64,000 nucleotides of DNA from SIRX01 sp965214475. GTDB taxonomy: Bacteria > Actinomycetota > Rubrobacteria > Rubrobacterales > Rubrobacteraceae. Every line of letters begins with the position of its first letter. The first letter of the stretch is position 1. Location of the stretch: NCBI GenBank assembly GCA_965214475.1, contig OZ243953.1, positions 2,418,001-2,482,000 on the forward strand, given 5' to 3'. Below the pieces are notes generated by a model. That model had not been told where the DNA came from. It searched no databases and was given only the letters and a program-made list of their open reading frames with translations. Of this stretch, positions 1 to 8,237 are shown piece by piece. Made by a program: the position numbers and the translations under genes.

Positions 1-45
1 GTACCTTATGGTACGGTATTGGACAAGCCGTACCGATGGGTACGG
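1..45 (+). promoter_or_regulatory. Twin palindromic operators before the DUF1772 gene
   Basis: Two copies of GTACC-N4-GGTAC lie at 1-14 and 30-43. The second extends to CCGTACC-GATG-GGTACGG (28-45). They start 29 bp apart and end 24 bp before the start codon at 70. Paired palindromes of this size are typical binding sites of TetR-family repressors, and DUF1772 genes often neighbour a TetR gene. Any such regulator would lie left of this window, so the link is inference. Confidence 0.6.
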
Positions 46-69
46 AAAGTCTATGGCAGGAGGTAACAA

Positions 70-630
70 ATGGCTTCAAAATCGACCGCAATAACTACAT
101 CCCCTGCCACTTATTCTCTAGCGGGAGTTGGTTCGTTGGCCCGGCTACTTTCTTTAACGCTGGCCGTTGTCACAACCGGGCTAATAAGCGGCTTCTTCTA
201 CGCCTACGCCTGTTCGGTCACGCTTGGGCTTGCTCTCCTCCCGGATGAACAGTACATCGAGGCGATGCAGGCGATCAATGCGACGGTGCGCAACGGGGTA
301 TTCGCCTTCAGCTTCTTCGGCGCCGTTCTGTCGCTCATCTTGGCCTCCGTCCTCCACGCAACGCGGCTGCGTTCACGCCGTTTCATACTCGTGGCGCTGG
401 CTGCGGTGCTTTATATCGGAGGAGGTTTTATGGTGACGTTCTTGGTGAACGTACCGATGAACGAGGAGTTGGCCCGTGTAGGCGGGGCTGTCTTTGCAGA
501 CCCCGCTGCCCTGGCGCAGGTTCGGGCAGAGTACGAAGGTCCGTGGAACTTCTGGAACGGCGTGCGTACTGTCTTCTCATCGCTGGCGTTTGTTGCCCTC
601 ATTGGTGCCTGCCTCTCGCGATCAGACTAG
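70..630 (+). CDS. DUF1772 (anthrone-oxygenase-like) membrane protein
   Basis: This 186-aa integral membrane protein has four predicted membrane spans (about residues 20-48, 76-95, 104-128 and 163-182). The layout and the segment NVPMNEELARV before the last soluble stretch (PWNFWNGVRTVFSSLAF) match the DUF1772/anthrone oxygenase-like family. Family members are mostly of unknown function; a few fungal relatives oxidise anthrones. The ATG at 70 follows an ideal AGGAGG at 58-63. It sits behind two palindromic operators, so it is probably repressor controlled. Its stop is only 3 bp from the end of the convergent STAND gene, leaving no room for a separate terminator. Confidence 0.75.
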   Translation: MASKSTAITTSPATYSLAGVGSLARLLSLTLAVVTTGLISGFFYAYACSVTLGLALLPDEQYIEAMQAINATVRNGVFAFSFFGAVLSLILASVLHATRLRSRRFILVALAAVLYIGGGFMVTFLVNVPMNEELARVGGAVFADPAALAQVRAEYEGPWNFWNGVRTVFSSLAFVALIGACLSRSD

Positions 631-633
631 CGG

Positions 634-3600
634 CTATTCTGATCGCACCACCTGTTTCTGCCAACTCTGGCTCCGCCTATACGTTGCGCTATTTTTGGCT
701 TGGTCTCGCCGTTCATCTACTGTAACCTCGCGCTCGACCAACTCGATGCCTTGCTCCTGCAGAGCGCGTCCCAGTACTTCGGCTGCGACATCGTCGTCCT
801 GCGTTTCTGGGCTAACGTTCGCTCTCCGGAAGTACCCCGACATGCGCTCCGAGAACTCTGCCCTGCTAATGCTCTTGCCGCCGCGAACGAAGTCTATCTC
901 GACCTTCTTCGTGGCGACCGTCGTCTCGCCCAAGATCAGGGTGATCTCGGAGGGCTCGGTGGGCGGGAAGGTCTCGCACCATGGGATTTCGCCCGCGTAA
1001 GTGTAGTGGACCTCCGGGATGTCGGTGGCGTCGAGACGGTTCTCTTCGGCCCGGCCTACCGTGTCTAAGATCTCCTTCGCGTTCGCGGCTTCCAACAGGA
1101 GACCTTGCATGAAGCAGAACATGTGGCGTCGGTGCTGCTCGTCGTGTTGGGCGACCTCTCCCCACAGAAGCACCCACGGTCCTCGCTCGACGCGCAACGT
1201 TTCCACCTGGAGGGCATCCTCGAAGGTGAGATCCGGGCCGCGCAAGATCCATTCTCCGAGCGGCCCGCGTCGGTCACCGAGTAGATCGCCTGGGATGAGC
1301 CGCAGTTCGGGTGGCTTCTCGGGAAAGCTGGGATCCAAATCGACGTGCGACGGGTTCACCTCGTAATCGTGCTCGCTTCTGAGCAAGCCGAGATCGTCCC
1401 TGTGGCCCGCAAGTTCGTGGGTCGCCACCCGCACATACTTGCGACCGTACCCTTCCGCCTGACCGCTCCCGTCGTCGTAATGCCTTGCATAAGAGGCTTC
1501 CCTGTTTATCTGGGCGTCTACCTGTCCGAAGGCGTCGAACGAGTAGCCGAGATCGTAGACACGCCACCAGAGGTTGGCCTTCGCCTTCATGTACTCCGCA
1601 GCGCCAGAGTGGTACTTGGAGATCCCGCGCCCGAGTTGTCCCATTGGGTCGTCTTCGAGCGGGTTGAAAGGGTGTCCGCCGCGATACTCGCCCTCGTTCC
1701 TGTCCCTGCTCTGGCCCCACTCTCGGATGCCTCCGTCTTCGTAGGGCGGCCTCGTACGACCGAGCTGCTCCTCCTTAAGAACGTCTCGGTGGTGAAGCGT
1801 AGCGATCTCGATGGTCCTCCGCGCGTAGTTTCTGGCCAGGATATGGGTGGTCGCGTGGGGCGCACCCAACGCGAACATTGTGGCGTACAATTTCTTCGCC
1901 CATCCCGGAAGTATGCCTTCTAAGAATTCGCGGTCGGTGGGATCGTACCGACGCGCCATCGCGACGCCGTAGCAAGCGGCCAGCATGCGCTCGGAGACGT
2001 ACGGGTCGTCGATCTCGAAGGACCCTTCTACGAGAGCGAAGAAATCTTCCGGGAAGCACCTCCCGTACCAATAGAGGGCGCGCGTCGACCTATCCCTGAG
2101 ATCCCTCACCGTGGATGTTAGTGCCCACATGGCATACCCTGCAATCAACCGCAGTCGGTCGGTGAGCTCCGCAGGTGGGCCGGCCGCACTGCTGCAGCGC
2201 TTCTCCAACAGGCGGGTCAGTCGCGCCGCGAGTCCCTGCGTGGCGCGCAGGTGCTCTGACCACGACAGGTCCCTTTCGGGCAGCGGCAGTTCTTTCAGCC
2301 GCTCGTGCCAGAAGTCCGCGTTCAAGGGGTGACCCGGGCGAACGAGGATCGGGTACGACAGGTCGAGGAGTTCCCGTCGGCGCGTTTCTTCACCGAAGCG
2401 CTCGGTAACGAGCCGCACGCTCGACCCCCTCACGTGTTCGGCGGAGACTTCGAAGAGCGCGCGCACCGAGTCCGAGACGGCCACCTCGTGATCCGTGAGC
2501 TCGTGCAGGTGGTGGCCCGTGAGCCCGGGCGCAAGGGCAGCGAGGGAGCGCCGGATGTCCTCGTGGAGCGGATGCCTCTTCCCGAAGTCGCTCCCGTAGA
2601 GGAGCTCTACCGCGCGATCCGAACTGAGGAAGTCTTCAAGGTCATCATTCTGCTCGATTATGTGGCGGGCGATTAGATACCCGGCCATGAGATCGTAGGT
2701 TATGAGGTATGCCTCCCCTTCGCCCAACCAATCTCGGCACACCACCAATCCTTCGCTCTCCATCGCGTTGGTGTAGGAAGAGTCCCAAACGAGGTTTTCC
2801 AGGTCCTCCCCGTCAACGAGCCGCACGGCTTCCTCGACGGGCACGGATCGACCGCTGTGCAACCATAGGTTCGCCGCGATCCTATGGAGCGATCGGCTGA
2901 CTACCGGGATGCCGCGGCGGAGGCCCAGGCGACGGGCCGCTTCAGCGTCGCAGCGCCGCAGGTACTGATCGAAGATCTCGAAGAGGGTCTCCTCGCCAAC
3001 CTGCACGTCGACCCACTCCCGACGCTCGGGGTTCTTCGTCTCACAGAAGAGCTTCAGGTATATGGGGTGGGCGAACTGCTCGAGCGGGGCAGCGGTGAGG
3101 TCCGCCCGTATCTTGTAGGCGGCGAAGTACCTGTCGATCGCCTCGTCGACTTCGTCGAACCCGAAGCCATCGACGAAGATAGCGTTCTCGGGCACCCCGC
3201 GTTCGTTCGGCCAGATCGCGTCTCCATACGAGGAGCGCGACGTCGTGATGAGCGCGACGTCGGGCGTATTGGAGATCTCCTCCACGAGGCCGGACAGGTG
3301 CCTCTCCCAGACAGTAGAGAATCTGCCGTTCTTGACAGCCTCGTTCAACCCGTCTATCACGATAGGGATGCGGGTGCGGTGAGCCTCGGCCGCCGCCTCC
3401 AAAGCCCTCACGAAATCGTCCCACCCGTACGACGGCGGCAGGTCTAGCAGCTCGCGGAGCTGGGTTTCGAGGCTCCCCTCCCCGACGAAATTCTTGCCGG
3501 AAAGGAAGATAGCCGGTAGGCCCTTGCCTATCCTTTCATCGCAGATCCAGCAGGCGAGGTGCGTCTTGCCCTGTCCAGGGTTGCCCAGTGCGTGCAGATC

Positions 3601-4773
3601 CGGCTTGTTCAAGTAGTCCAGCAGGGAGCGTATTTGGCGGGCTCCGTCGTGGATCTCCGCGGCGTAGTTCCACGGACCGCCCAGCGTGCGCTCCGCCCTG
3701 AGCCTGTAGTCCTCCTCTTGATCGGACGGCCCCGAAAAACCCAACACTGCAATATCGACCCCGTCTCGCAGAGCCTGGTAAGTGTCCATCTGCGCTAGCA
3801 ACGGTTCAAGGGGAAGGGACCGTACCCCTTCCCGCACGAGGTCCAACTCTCCGCGCCGCACGTGCTCGCGAATCTCGGATAAGCGTTCTAACAACCCTTC
3901 GAGAGCCGGCCGGATGGCTCGCGCGGCTTCAATTAGGGGCCTGCGGACATCGCCGAACTCGACCTGTTTGGGTTTGCCTGCCACGAGTTCTTCAACTCGC
4001 CCATCATAGTCGGCCAGGTCTTCCTTAAGTACGCCCAATCTTCGATCCAAGTCGTCCGCGAACGCATCGTCCGCGAGCGAGGCATGAAGCAGCACCCCGT
4101 CGTAAGTCTCGGTGTGAAGCGAGCGTTCATATTTGTCTCGCACGCCCCGCACCTGCTTTTCGAACTGGTTTCGGAACCATCGCATGGAGAGCTCTAATTC
4201 ACCGAAGAAGTAGCGTCTCTTGCCTGCAAAGCGCTCTTCGCTGAGTTTGTCAGAGAAGTAACGGTGTCCCCGGAACTCCAGCGTCACGCTCCGGCCCGTC
4301 GGCACCACGGGTCGGCCGCCGAGACGAAGGCCGGGAAGCTTCTGCTCGAACCACTCGCGCTCTCCCCTCGTCAGTTCCCCCGGCACGCACAGGAACCAGC
4401 AGGTCATTTCCGGATGGACGTCGCAGGCCCGTTGTAGCGACTTCTTTATCTGGGCCTTGCGGCTAGTGGTAAGCCGGGTGTCGGGAAAGAAGAATTTCGC
4501 CTGCCACCCCCACTGCGTGCCATTGGGAAAGGTTGCGTAAAACTCCACACCGTCCCCGCCTCCGCTGTCGTCCACGGAGACGAACCGTGCTTCCGATCCA
4601 TAGACACCCTTCTCGACCTGGTAGCACAGTTCCTCGAAGCTGCCGGTCTTGTCACGTTGTCCGGGTTCGAGCCTGGACCAGTCGATCATCCAACCGCGCT
4701 CTCTGCTAATGACTCGAGCAGCGTGCGAAGATTTCGGTAGATATTCAACCTCCCCTGCTGCGGTTGTGGCCAT
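634..4773 (-). CDS. Nuclease-STAND NTPase, Avs-like antiviral protein
   Basis: This is a 1379-aa multidomain protein. Residues about 40-150 carry a restriction-endonuclease-like pattern: D74 in GGGDGVEF, then a strand with Q91-A-K93 (WQAKFF), as in Mrr-type PD-(D/E)xK nucleases with a QxK motif. A helical linker (about 180-340) precedes a NACHT/STAND ATPase with Walker A GNPGQGKT (397-404), Walker B IVIDGLNEA (471-479) and sensor TTSR (510-513). The last 600 or so residues are helical, probably the target-sensing part, without a repeat I can name. The order nuclease-STAND-sensor matches antiviral Avs proteins, which detect phage proteins and degrade DNA. The ATG at 4773 overlaps the upstream recombinase gene by 29 bp; ATG 4689 (MIDWSRLEPG) is an alternative start. 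Phage defence is inferred from architecture. Confidence 0.8.
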   Translation of the reverse strand: MATTAAGEVEYLPKSSHAARVISRERGWMIDWSRLEPGQRDKTGSFEELCYQVEKGVYGSEARFVSVDDSGGGDGVEFYATFPNGTQWGWQAKFFFPDTRLTTSRKAQIKKSLQRACDVHPEMTCWFLCVPGELTRGEREWFEQKLPGLRLGGRPVVPTGRSVTLEFRGHRYFSDKLSEERFAGKRRYFFGELELSMRWFRNQFEKQVRGVRDKYERSLHTETYDGVLLHASLADDAFADDLDRRLGVLKEDLADYDGRVEELVAGKPKQVEFGDVRRPLIEAARAIRPALEGLLERLSEIREHVRRGELDLVREGVRSLPLEPLLAQMDTYQALRDGVDIAVLGFSGPSDQEEDYRLRAERTLGGPWNYAAEIHDGARQIRSLLDYLNKPDLHALGNPGQGKTHLACWICDERIGKGLPAIFLSGKNFVGEGSLETQLRELLDLPPSYGWDDFVRALEAAAEAHRTRIPIVIDGLNEAVKNGRFSTVWERHLSGLVEEISNTPDVALITTSRSSYGDAIWPNERGVPENAIFVDGFGFDEVDEAIDRYFAAYKIRADLTAAPLEQFAHPIYLKLFCETKNPERREWVDVQVGEETLFEIFDQYLRRCDAEAARRLGLRRGIPVVSRSLHRIAANLWLHSGRSVPVEEAVRLVDGEDLENLVWDSSYTNAMESEGLVVCRDWLGEGEAYLITYDLMAGYLIARHIIEQNDDLEDFLSSDRAVELLYGSDFGKRHPLHEDIRRSLAALAPGLTGHHLHELTDHEVAVSDSVRALFEVSAEHVRGSSVRLVTERFGEETRRRELLDLSYPILVRPGHPLNADFWHERLKELPLPERDLSWSEHLRATQGLAARLTRLLEKRCSSAAGPPAELTDRLRLIAGYAMWALTSTVRDLRDRSTRALYWYGRCFPEDFFALVEGSFEIDDPYVSERMLAACYGVAMARRYDPTDREFLEGILPGWAKKLYATMFALGAPHATTHILARNYARRTIEIATLHHRDVLKEEQLGRTRPPYEDGGIREWGQSRDRNEGEYRGGHPFNPLEDDPMGQLGRGISKYHSGAAEYMKAKANLWWRVYDLGYSFDAFGQVDAQINREASYARHYDDGSGQAEGYGRKYVRVATHELAGHRDDLGLLRSEHDYEVNPSHVDLDPSFPEKPPELRLIPGDLLGDRRGPLGEWILRGPDLTFEDALQVETLRVERGPWVLLWGEVAQHDEQHRRHMFCFMQGLLLEAANAKEILDTVGRAEENRLDATDIPEVHYTYAGEIPWCETFPPTEPSEITLILGETTVATKKVEIDFVRGGKSISRAEFSERMSGYFRRANVSPETQDDDVAAEVLGRALQEQGIELVEREVTVDERRDQAKNSATYRRSQSWQKQVVRSE

Positions 4774-5320
4774 CGTTACCCAGGTATCTATACAGGGTGG
4801 ACCTCCCGACCCCCAACATCGAACAGATCTCCTCTACCGAATGCTCACCCTCGTCCTTGAGCTTACGAGCCAGCTTCGCTTTGCCCTTGTCCAACGCCCG
4901 TGGCCTGCCGCCGTGGCGCCCGCGGGCCTTAGCTGCCTCAAGCCCCGCCATCGTCCGCTCCAGGATCAGGTCTCTCTCGAACTCCGCAACAGCGCCAAAT
5001 ACATGGAACACTAATTTGCCTCCAGGCGTAGTCGTATCAAGAGACTCCCGCAAAGAGACGAACTCCACCCCTCGCTCCTTAAGAACACCTACCAGTTCTA
5101 TAAGTTCCTGAAGCGAACGGCCGAAGCGGTCGAGCTTCCACACCACGAACTCGTCCCCCTCCCGACAGAACTCCATCGCCGCCTGCAGTTCCGGCCGGTC
5201 AGCCTTGCGGGATGAGACCTGCTCCTCGAAAATCTTCTCGCAACCGGCAGCCAGGAGATCCCTGCGCTGGATCTCCGGGTTCTGATCTTTCTTCGACGTG
5301 CGGATATAACCGATCTTCAC
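4745..5320 (-). CDS. Serine recombinase (resolvase/invertase family)
   Basis: This is a 191-aa small serine recombinase read from GTG 5320 (VKIGYIRTS). An upstream ATG at 5371 would add 17 residues that do not fit the family. Catalytic Ser9 lies in IRTS, the arginine motif is LDRFGRSLQEL, FGAVAEFERDLILERT is the hinge helix, and the C-terminal helix-turn-helix is VEEICSMLGVGRSTLYRYL. Such enzymes invert or resolve DNA between short paired sites. The 3' end overlaps the STAND gene start, so the two are probably co-transcribed. The upstream DNA holds iterated ATCGRGAC motifs that could be its binding sites. It could belong to a lost transposon or serve to mobilise the defence gene. Confidence 0.88.
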   Translation of the reverse strand: MKIGYIRTSKKDQNPEIQRRDLLAAGCEKIFEEQVSSRKADRPELQAAMEFCREGDEFVVWKLDRFGRSLQELIELVGVLKERGVEFVSLRESLDTTTPGGKLVFHVFGAVAEFERDLILERTMAGLEAAKARGRHGGRPRALDKGKAKLARKLKDEGEHSVEEICSMLGVGRSTLYRYLGNDGHNRSRGG

Positions 5321-5356
5321 ACACCCATTGTCCCAAAAACCTTCTCCCAGGTAAAT

Positions 5357-5452
5357 ATCGGGACAAACCAATCGGGACGGGGTTTCAGGATCGAGACGCC
5401 CTGTTTAGAGACTCGTTATCGAGACAAACTTCCTCCGTCTCCATATCGAGCG
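5357..5452 (+). repeat. Iterated ATCGRGAC motifs upstream of recombinase
   Basis: ATCGGGAC occurs at 5357 and 5371, ATCGAGAC at 5390 and 5418, and a variant ATCGAGCG at 5445. The copies at 5357 and 5418 both extend into ACAAAC. Intervals are 14, 19, 28 and 27 bp, all in the same direction. Their position directly before the serine recombinase suggests subsites of a res or crossover region, or an autoregulatory site. Confidence 0.5.
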
Positions 5453-5479
5453 TTAGTGGGATTGCCTCCTACGAGTCTC
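5408..5479. repeat. 9-bp perfect inverted repeat
   Basis: GAGACTCGT (5408-5416) is inverted as ACGAGTCTC (5471-5479). It brackets two of the ATCGRGAC motifs. Resolvase and invertase sites consist of such inverted half-sites, but the 54-bp spacing is long for a single crossover site. Confidence 0.4.
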
Positions 5480-5563
5480 AGGCTGCAGCGACTTCAAGCG
5501 GATGATGGCAACCCACAACGCGAAGCAGAACTGAAGTGCTGCTTGAGGACAAGAATGCCCTGG

Positions 5564-6520
5564 CTAGAGATCATAGTGAGCCGATACAGAAGACTGTGGA
5601 ACCAGTACCCTCAGTGCGTTGTGGGACACTGAGAAGCGTTCGGGAGTGTGCGCAACCAGTTCGCCGTCCACGTTTACTGGTAGCTCCGGTTCGGTCTCAA
5701 GCCTTACTTCCGAGGTAAGGTAGTGGGTCACCCTCTCGCTCTCTATAAACCTACCGCTCTTCAGGTACCGGATGATACCGAGAATGTCTCTGTGCCTGCC
5801 CAATTCTATGACGTACACGTCTAGGGTCTGGTCGTCCATGCTTGCGGCCGGCGCGACTACCATGCCACCTCCGTAAAAACGTCCGTTTCCGATACCGACC
5901 TGCATAAGCCTGTCGAATTCAACTGGCTCGTGGTCTCCGCCGGGAAAGGTGAGCCTCGCAGAAAAGGGCTCGTGGCGCAGGAAGGCGCGGACTGCGGCGA
6001 TAGGATAGGCAAGAGCTCCGGTAGATTTCTTGAGCCAGGGGCTGAGCGCTTTGGTAACCTCCACGCTGAGCCCGACCGAAGCGAGGTTGACATAATAGTC
6101 GTCGCCGCAGAGACCGAGGTCTACGTCTACCAGCTTGCCCCCGGCGATGGTGTCGCAGGCCGCCCGGACGTCGGAGGGTATCTCAAGGGTTCTCGCGAAG
6201 TCGTTCGCGGTACCCATAGGTAGCAGGCCAAGGACAGCATGATGATCCGCAAGATCGTCCACCACCGAGCTTACCGAGCCGTCGCCGCCCCCGAGGATAA
6301 CCAGGTCGTTGCCCTCCGCCAGAGCATGGCGCACGGTTTCGGCCAATCGGGCAGGGTCCCGTATAGCGTAAGTTGTGCCCAGAGGCACGCCGAGGGCGTG
6401 CAGACGATCCACAGCCTTGAAGAACACCCGCTCGCCCGTGCGTGAGCGGGTGTTTACTATTAGAGAGGCCTTGGTAGGTTGCCAGTCCACCTGTTCGGCC
6501 TCCGTTTCCCCGTTGTCCAT
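5564..6520 (-). CDS. Diacylglycerol kinase family lipid kinase
   Basis: This 318-aa protein has the DAGK catalytic fold: a nucleotide-binding start (ASLIVNTRSRTG), the glycine motif ILGGGDGSVSSVVDDL near residue 78, and GLLPMGTANDFARTLEIP near 100. A YegS/DgkB-type C-terminal beta domain follows (NGRFYGGGMVVAPAASMDDQTLDVYVIE, then the VNVDGE strand). The family phosphorylates diacylglycerol or similar lipids at the membrane. Length is usual. ATG 6520 has an AAGGG upstream. It is divergent from the 2-TM protein gene at 6730; no operon partner is apparent. The exact lipid substrate cannot be told from sequence. Confidence 0.88.
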   Translation of the reverse strand: MDNGETEAEQVDWQPTKASLIVNTRSRTGERVFFKAVDRLHALGVPLGTTYAIRDPARLAETVRHALAEGNDLVILGGGDGSVSSVVDDLADHHAVLGLLPMGTANDFARTLEIPSDVRAACDTIAGGKLVDVDLGLCGDDYYVNLASVGLSVEVTKALSPWLKKSTGALAYPIAAVRAFLRHEPFSARLTFPGGDHEPVEFDRLMQVGIGNGRFYGGGMVVAPAASMDDQTLDVYVIELGRHRDILGIIRYLKSGRFIESERVTHYLTSEVRLETEPELPVNVDGELVAHTPERFSVSHNALRVLVPQSSVSAHYDL

Positions 6521-6729
6521 TAGCCCTTCTTCTGTAATTCATTCGTTGTTAGTTGTCCTGGTAGCTCTTCCCGTCTGATCTACAGTGAGCACCGGCTGCA
6601 AAGACGTTCACAGGTAGTCATTACAGTCGTCAAACTCCATCGTAATACTACTAGGGAGTGGCAAGGCATCAGTTTTCGCGGGTGCCCGTCACACACTACG
6701 AGTGTACTTCGTGATAAGTTTCCCAGGCG

Positions 6730-7167
6730 ATGACTATAACGGTTTTTGGTAGGGAGTTTGGTAGGGTTCGTGTTCGAGGAAGCGCGCCCGGACTTCACGC
6801 TAGGTACCTGACATTCCTTCTGGTGACCGCGGTACTTATATGCCACGGCGCATTCGGCAGCCAGCACCAGGATGCTTCGTGGACGGTCGTGCCCAGAGAG
6901 GCACACGAGGCAGTCCACCAGGGCGCAGGAGCCTCTCAAGAACAGCCGTCGGACCACGGGGGTTGTCAATCGTTTAGCTCATCGAACTACGCTGCCGCGT
7001 TGTTCGGATTTCTTCTGTTGAGCACAGGGCTTGCTCTGCTTCTGGGCAAAGGATTGAGACGAAGCCGGATGAGCGTATCAGGGATCTTCGATCGCACCCC
7101 TGCGCCACCTATACTTCCCCCTGTGCGGGGACCAACGATTCCTCTCCTTCAGGTGTTCCGGCTCTGA
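6730..7167 (+). CDS. Small two-TM protein, His/Cys loop (family with 56449 and 58537)
   Basis: This 145-aa protein has two membrane spans (about residues 26-43 and 88-107). The loop between them is rich in His (46, 59, 63, 76) and includes C79, while C38-H39 sit at the end of the first span. I do not recognise a named family. Two homologues occur in the window, at 56449-56826 and 58537-58965. They share CHGA(F/L)G or CNAALC at TM1, (N/S)YAAA at TM2 and, in two of the three, a C-terminal LPPVRGPT...LQ-FRL. Here, as at 58.5 kb, a DUF305 lipoprotein gene follows on the same strand about 95-100 bp downstream, so the pair is a duplicated cassette. Its company with DUF305 and copper genes suggests a metal-related envelope role, which is inference. 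Confidence 0.7.
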   Translation: MTITVFGREFGRVRVRGSAPGLHARYLTFLLVTAVLICHGAFGSQHQDASWTVVPREAHEAVHQGAGASQEQPSDHGGCQSFSSSNYAAALFGFLLLSTGLALLLGKGLRRSRMSVSGIFDRTPAPPILPPVRGPTIPLLQVFRL

Positions 7168-7266
7168 GCTACCGTCGCTACAAGAGATGCGACACTATCG
7201 TCCGGCCCTCTTTGAGCGGCAGTATGTGACGGAATATCAAAGAAAGCATTCGAGAAAGGAAGCGAC

Positions 7267-8019
7267 GTGAAGAAATACGCGTTGGCCGCGCTGCTCGCGG
7301 CGGTTGTCCTTACCCTGGCAGCCTGTGGAGGTAGCGAAGGTAATTCAGGTGGCAGTAGTGCAGGCGGTGGGGGTAAGAGCCGGGGCAGCACACAAGACAC
7401 GAACCAAGAGGAGGGCACCACCCAGAAGTCTCAGCAGGTTACTCGGGAGGAGACGACCGGTGGCGAGATGGACGGGATGGGGAGTATGGAGGGTATGGAC
7501 CACGGCGAGACGACCTCGGAGGACATGGCGGCGATGTCCCGGGAGATAGTCGCGCCAAAGGGAAAATATTCCGACAGGTCGTTTATAGATGCGATGGTGC
7601 CGCACCACGAGGGGGCCGTGGACATGGCACAGGTGGCCTTGAAGAGGGCCGAACACCCGGAGATAGCAAACCTCGCTGAGGAGATTATTTCTGCGCAGCG
7701 ATCCGAGATGGAGCTGTTCGGTAAGATCCGGGAGCGTGAGTACGGCTCAGCCGAATCCAAGATGGAGATGAACGAGCAGAATATGCGGGCGATGGGTATG
7801 TCCGAACCAGAGAAGCTGGCGAACGCCGAACCCTTCGACAAGGCGTTTATCGACGAGATGATCCCGCACCACGAGTCGGCGATCGCGATGGCTGAAGTCG
7901 CCCTTCAAAATACTGACGATCCCGAGATACGCGGGATAGCGGACGACATCATGAGCGCCCAGCAGCGTGAGATCGAGCAGATGAAGCAGTGGCGCCAGCA
8001 ATGGTACTCGGAGGGCTAG
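7267..8019 (+). CDS. DUF305 lipoprotein, copy 1
   Basis: This is a 250-aa secreted lipoprotein. It has a signal peptide and lipobox LTLAAC with C20, a low-complexity Gly/Ser/Thr linker and a Met/His stretch near 66-92. The DUF305 helical bundle carries two signature motifs, VPHHEGAVDMA (H113, H114) and IPHHESAIAMAE (H201, H202), plus ISAQRSEME and MSAQQREIEQM. DUF305 proteins are exported ferritin-like four-helix proteins; some cyanobacterial members bind copper. The GTG start at 7267 follows AAGGAAG. The upstream 99 bp are recognisably similar to those before copy 2 (57678-58442), so gene and leader were duplicated together. A strong terminator follows at 8039. Confidence 0.88.
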   Translation: MKKYALAALLAAVVLTLAACGGSEGNSGGSSAGGGGKSRGSTQDTNQEEGTTQKSQQVTREETTGGEMDGMGSMEGMDHGETTSEDMAAMSREIVAPKGKYSDRSFIDAMVPHHEGAVDMAQVALKRAEHPEIANLAEEIISAQRSEMELFGKIREREYGSAESKMEMNEQNMRAMGMSEPEKLANAEPFDKAFIDEMIPHHESAIAMAEVALQNTDDPEIRGIADDIMSAQQREIEQMKQWRQQWYSEG

Positions 8020-8038
8020 ACACCCGGAAGTTGCGCCG

Positions 8039-8068
8039 TCGAGGGGCCGGTTGGCCCCTCGATCTTCC
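8039..8068 (+). terminator. Rho-independent-type hairpin after DUF305 copy 1
   Basis: The arms TCGAGGGGCC (8039-8048) and GGCCCCTCGA (8053-8062) form a perfect 10-bp stem with loop GGTT, followed by TCTTCC. It starts 20 bp after the DUF305 stop. The U-tract is poor, as is common in high-GC actinobacteria. Confidence 0.75.
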
Positions 8069-8188
8069 GTGCAAGCTGATCACGCAGGATCGCCCACAGG
8101 GATACAGGTAAAGGACATCGACTACAGGAGATACATTAGACACTGTTGTGGATACTCGATCGCCCCTAAATCTTGGACATCAGCTTCG

Positions 8189-8237
8189 CTCACACTTCTA
8201 CCCGTACCCTGCCCGGGTAGTGGTGTAGGAGTGTGAG
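8189..8237 (+). promoter_or_regulatory. Hairpin overlapping ribosome site and start of LCP gene
   Basis: CTCACACTTCTAC (8189-8201) pairs with GTAGGAGTGTGAG (8225-8237) with one mismatch. An inner stem CTACCCG (8198-8204)/CGGGTAG (8214-8220) competes for the same CTAC. The 3' arm contains AGGAG and the GTG start at 8233, so the closed form would hide the start. The two alternative pairings suggest a switchable leader, though no ligand-binding class is recognised. Confidence 0.45.

Noticed and set aside
8063..8232. ydaO-type (c-di-AMP) riboswitch before the LCP gene
   Set aside because: Cell-wall genes in actinobacteria often carry one, but its conserved GC-rich core is not present here.
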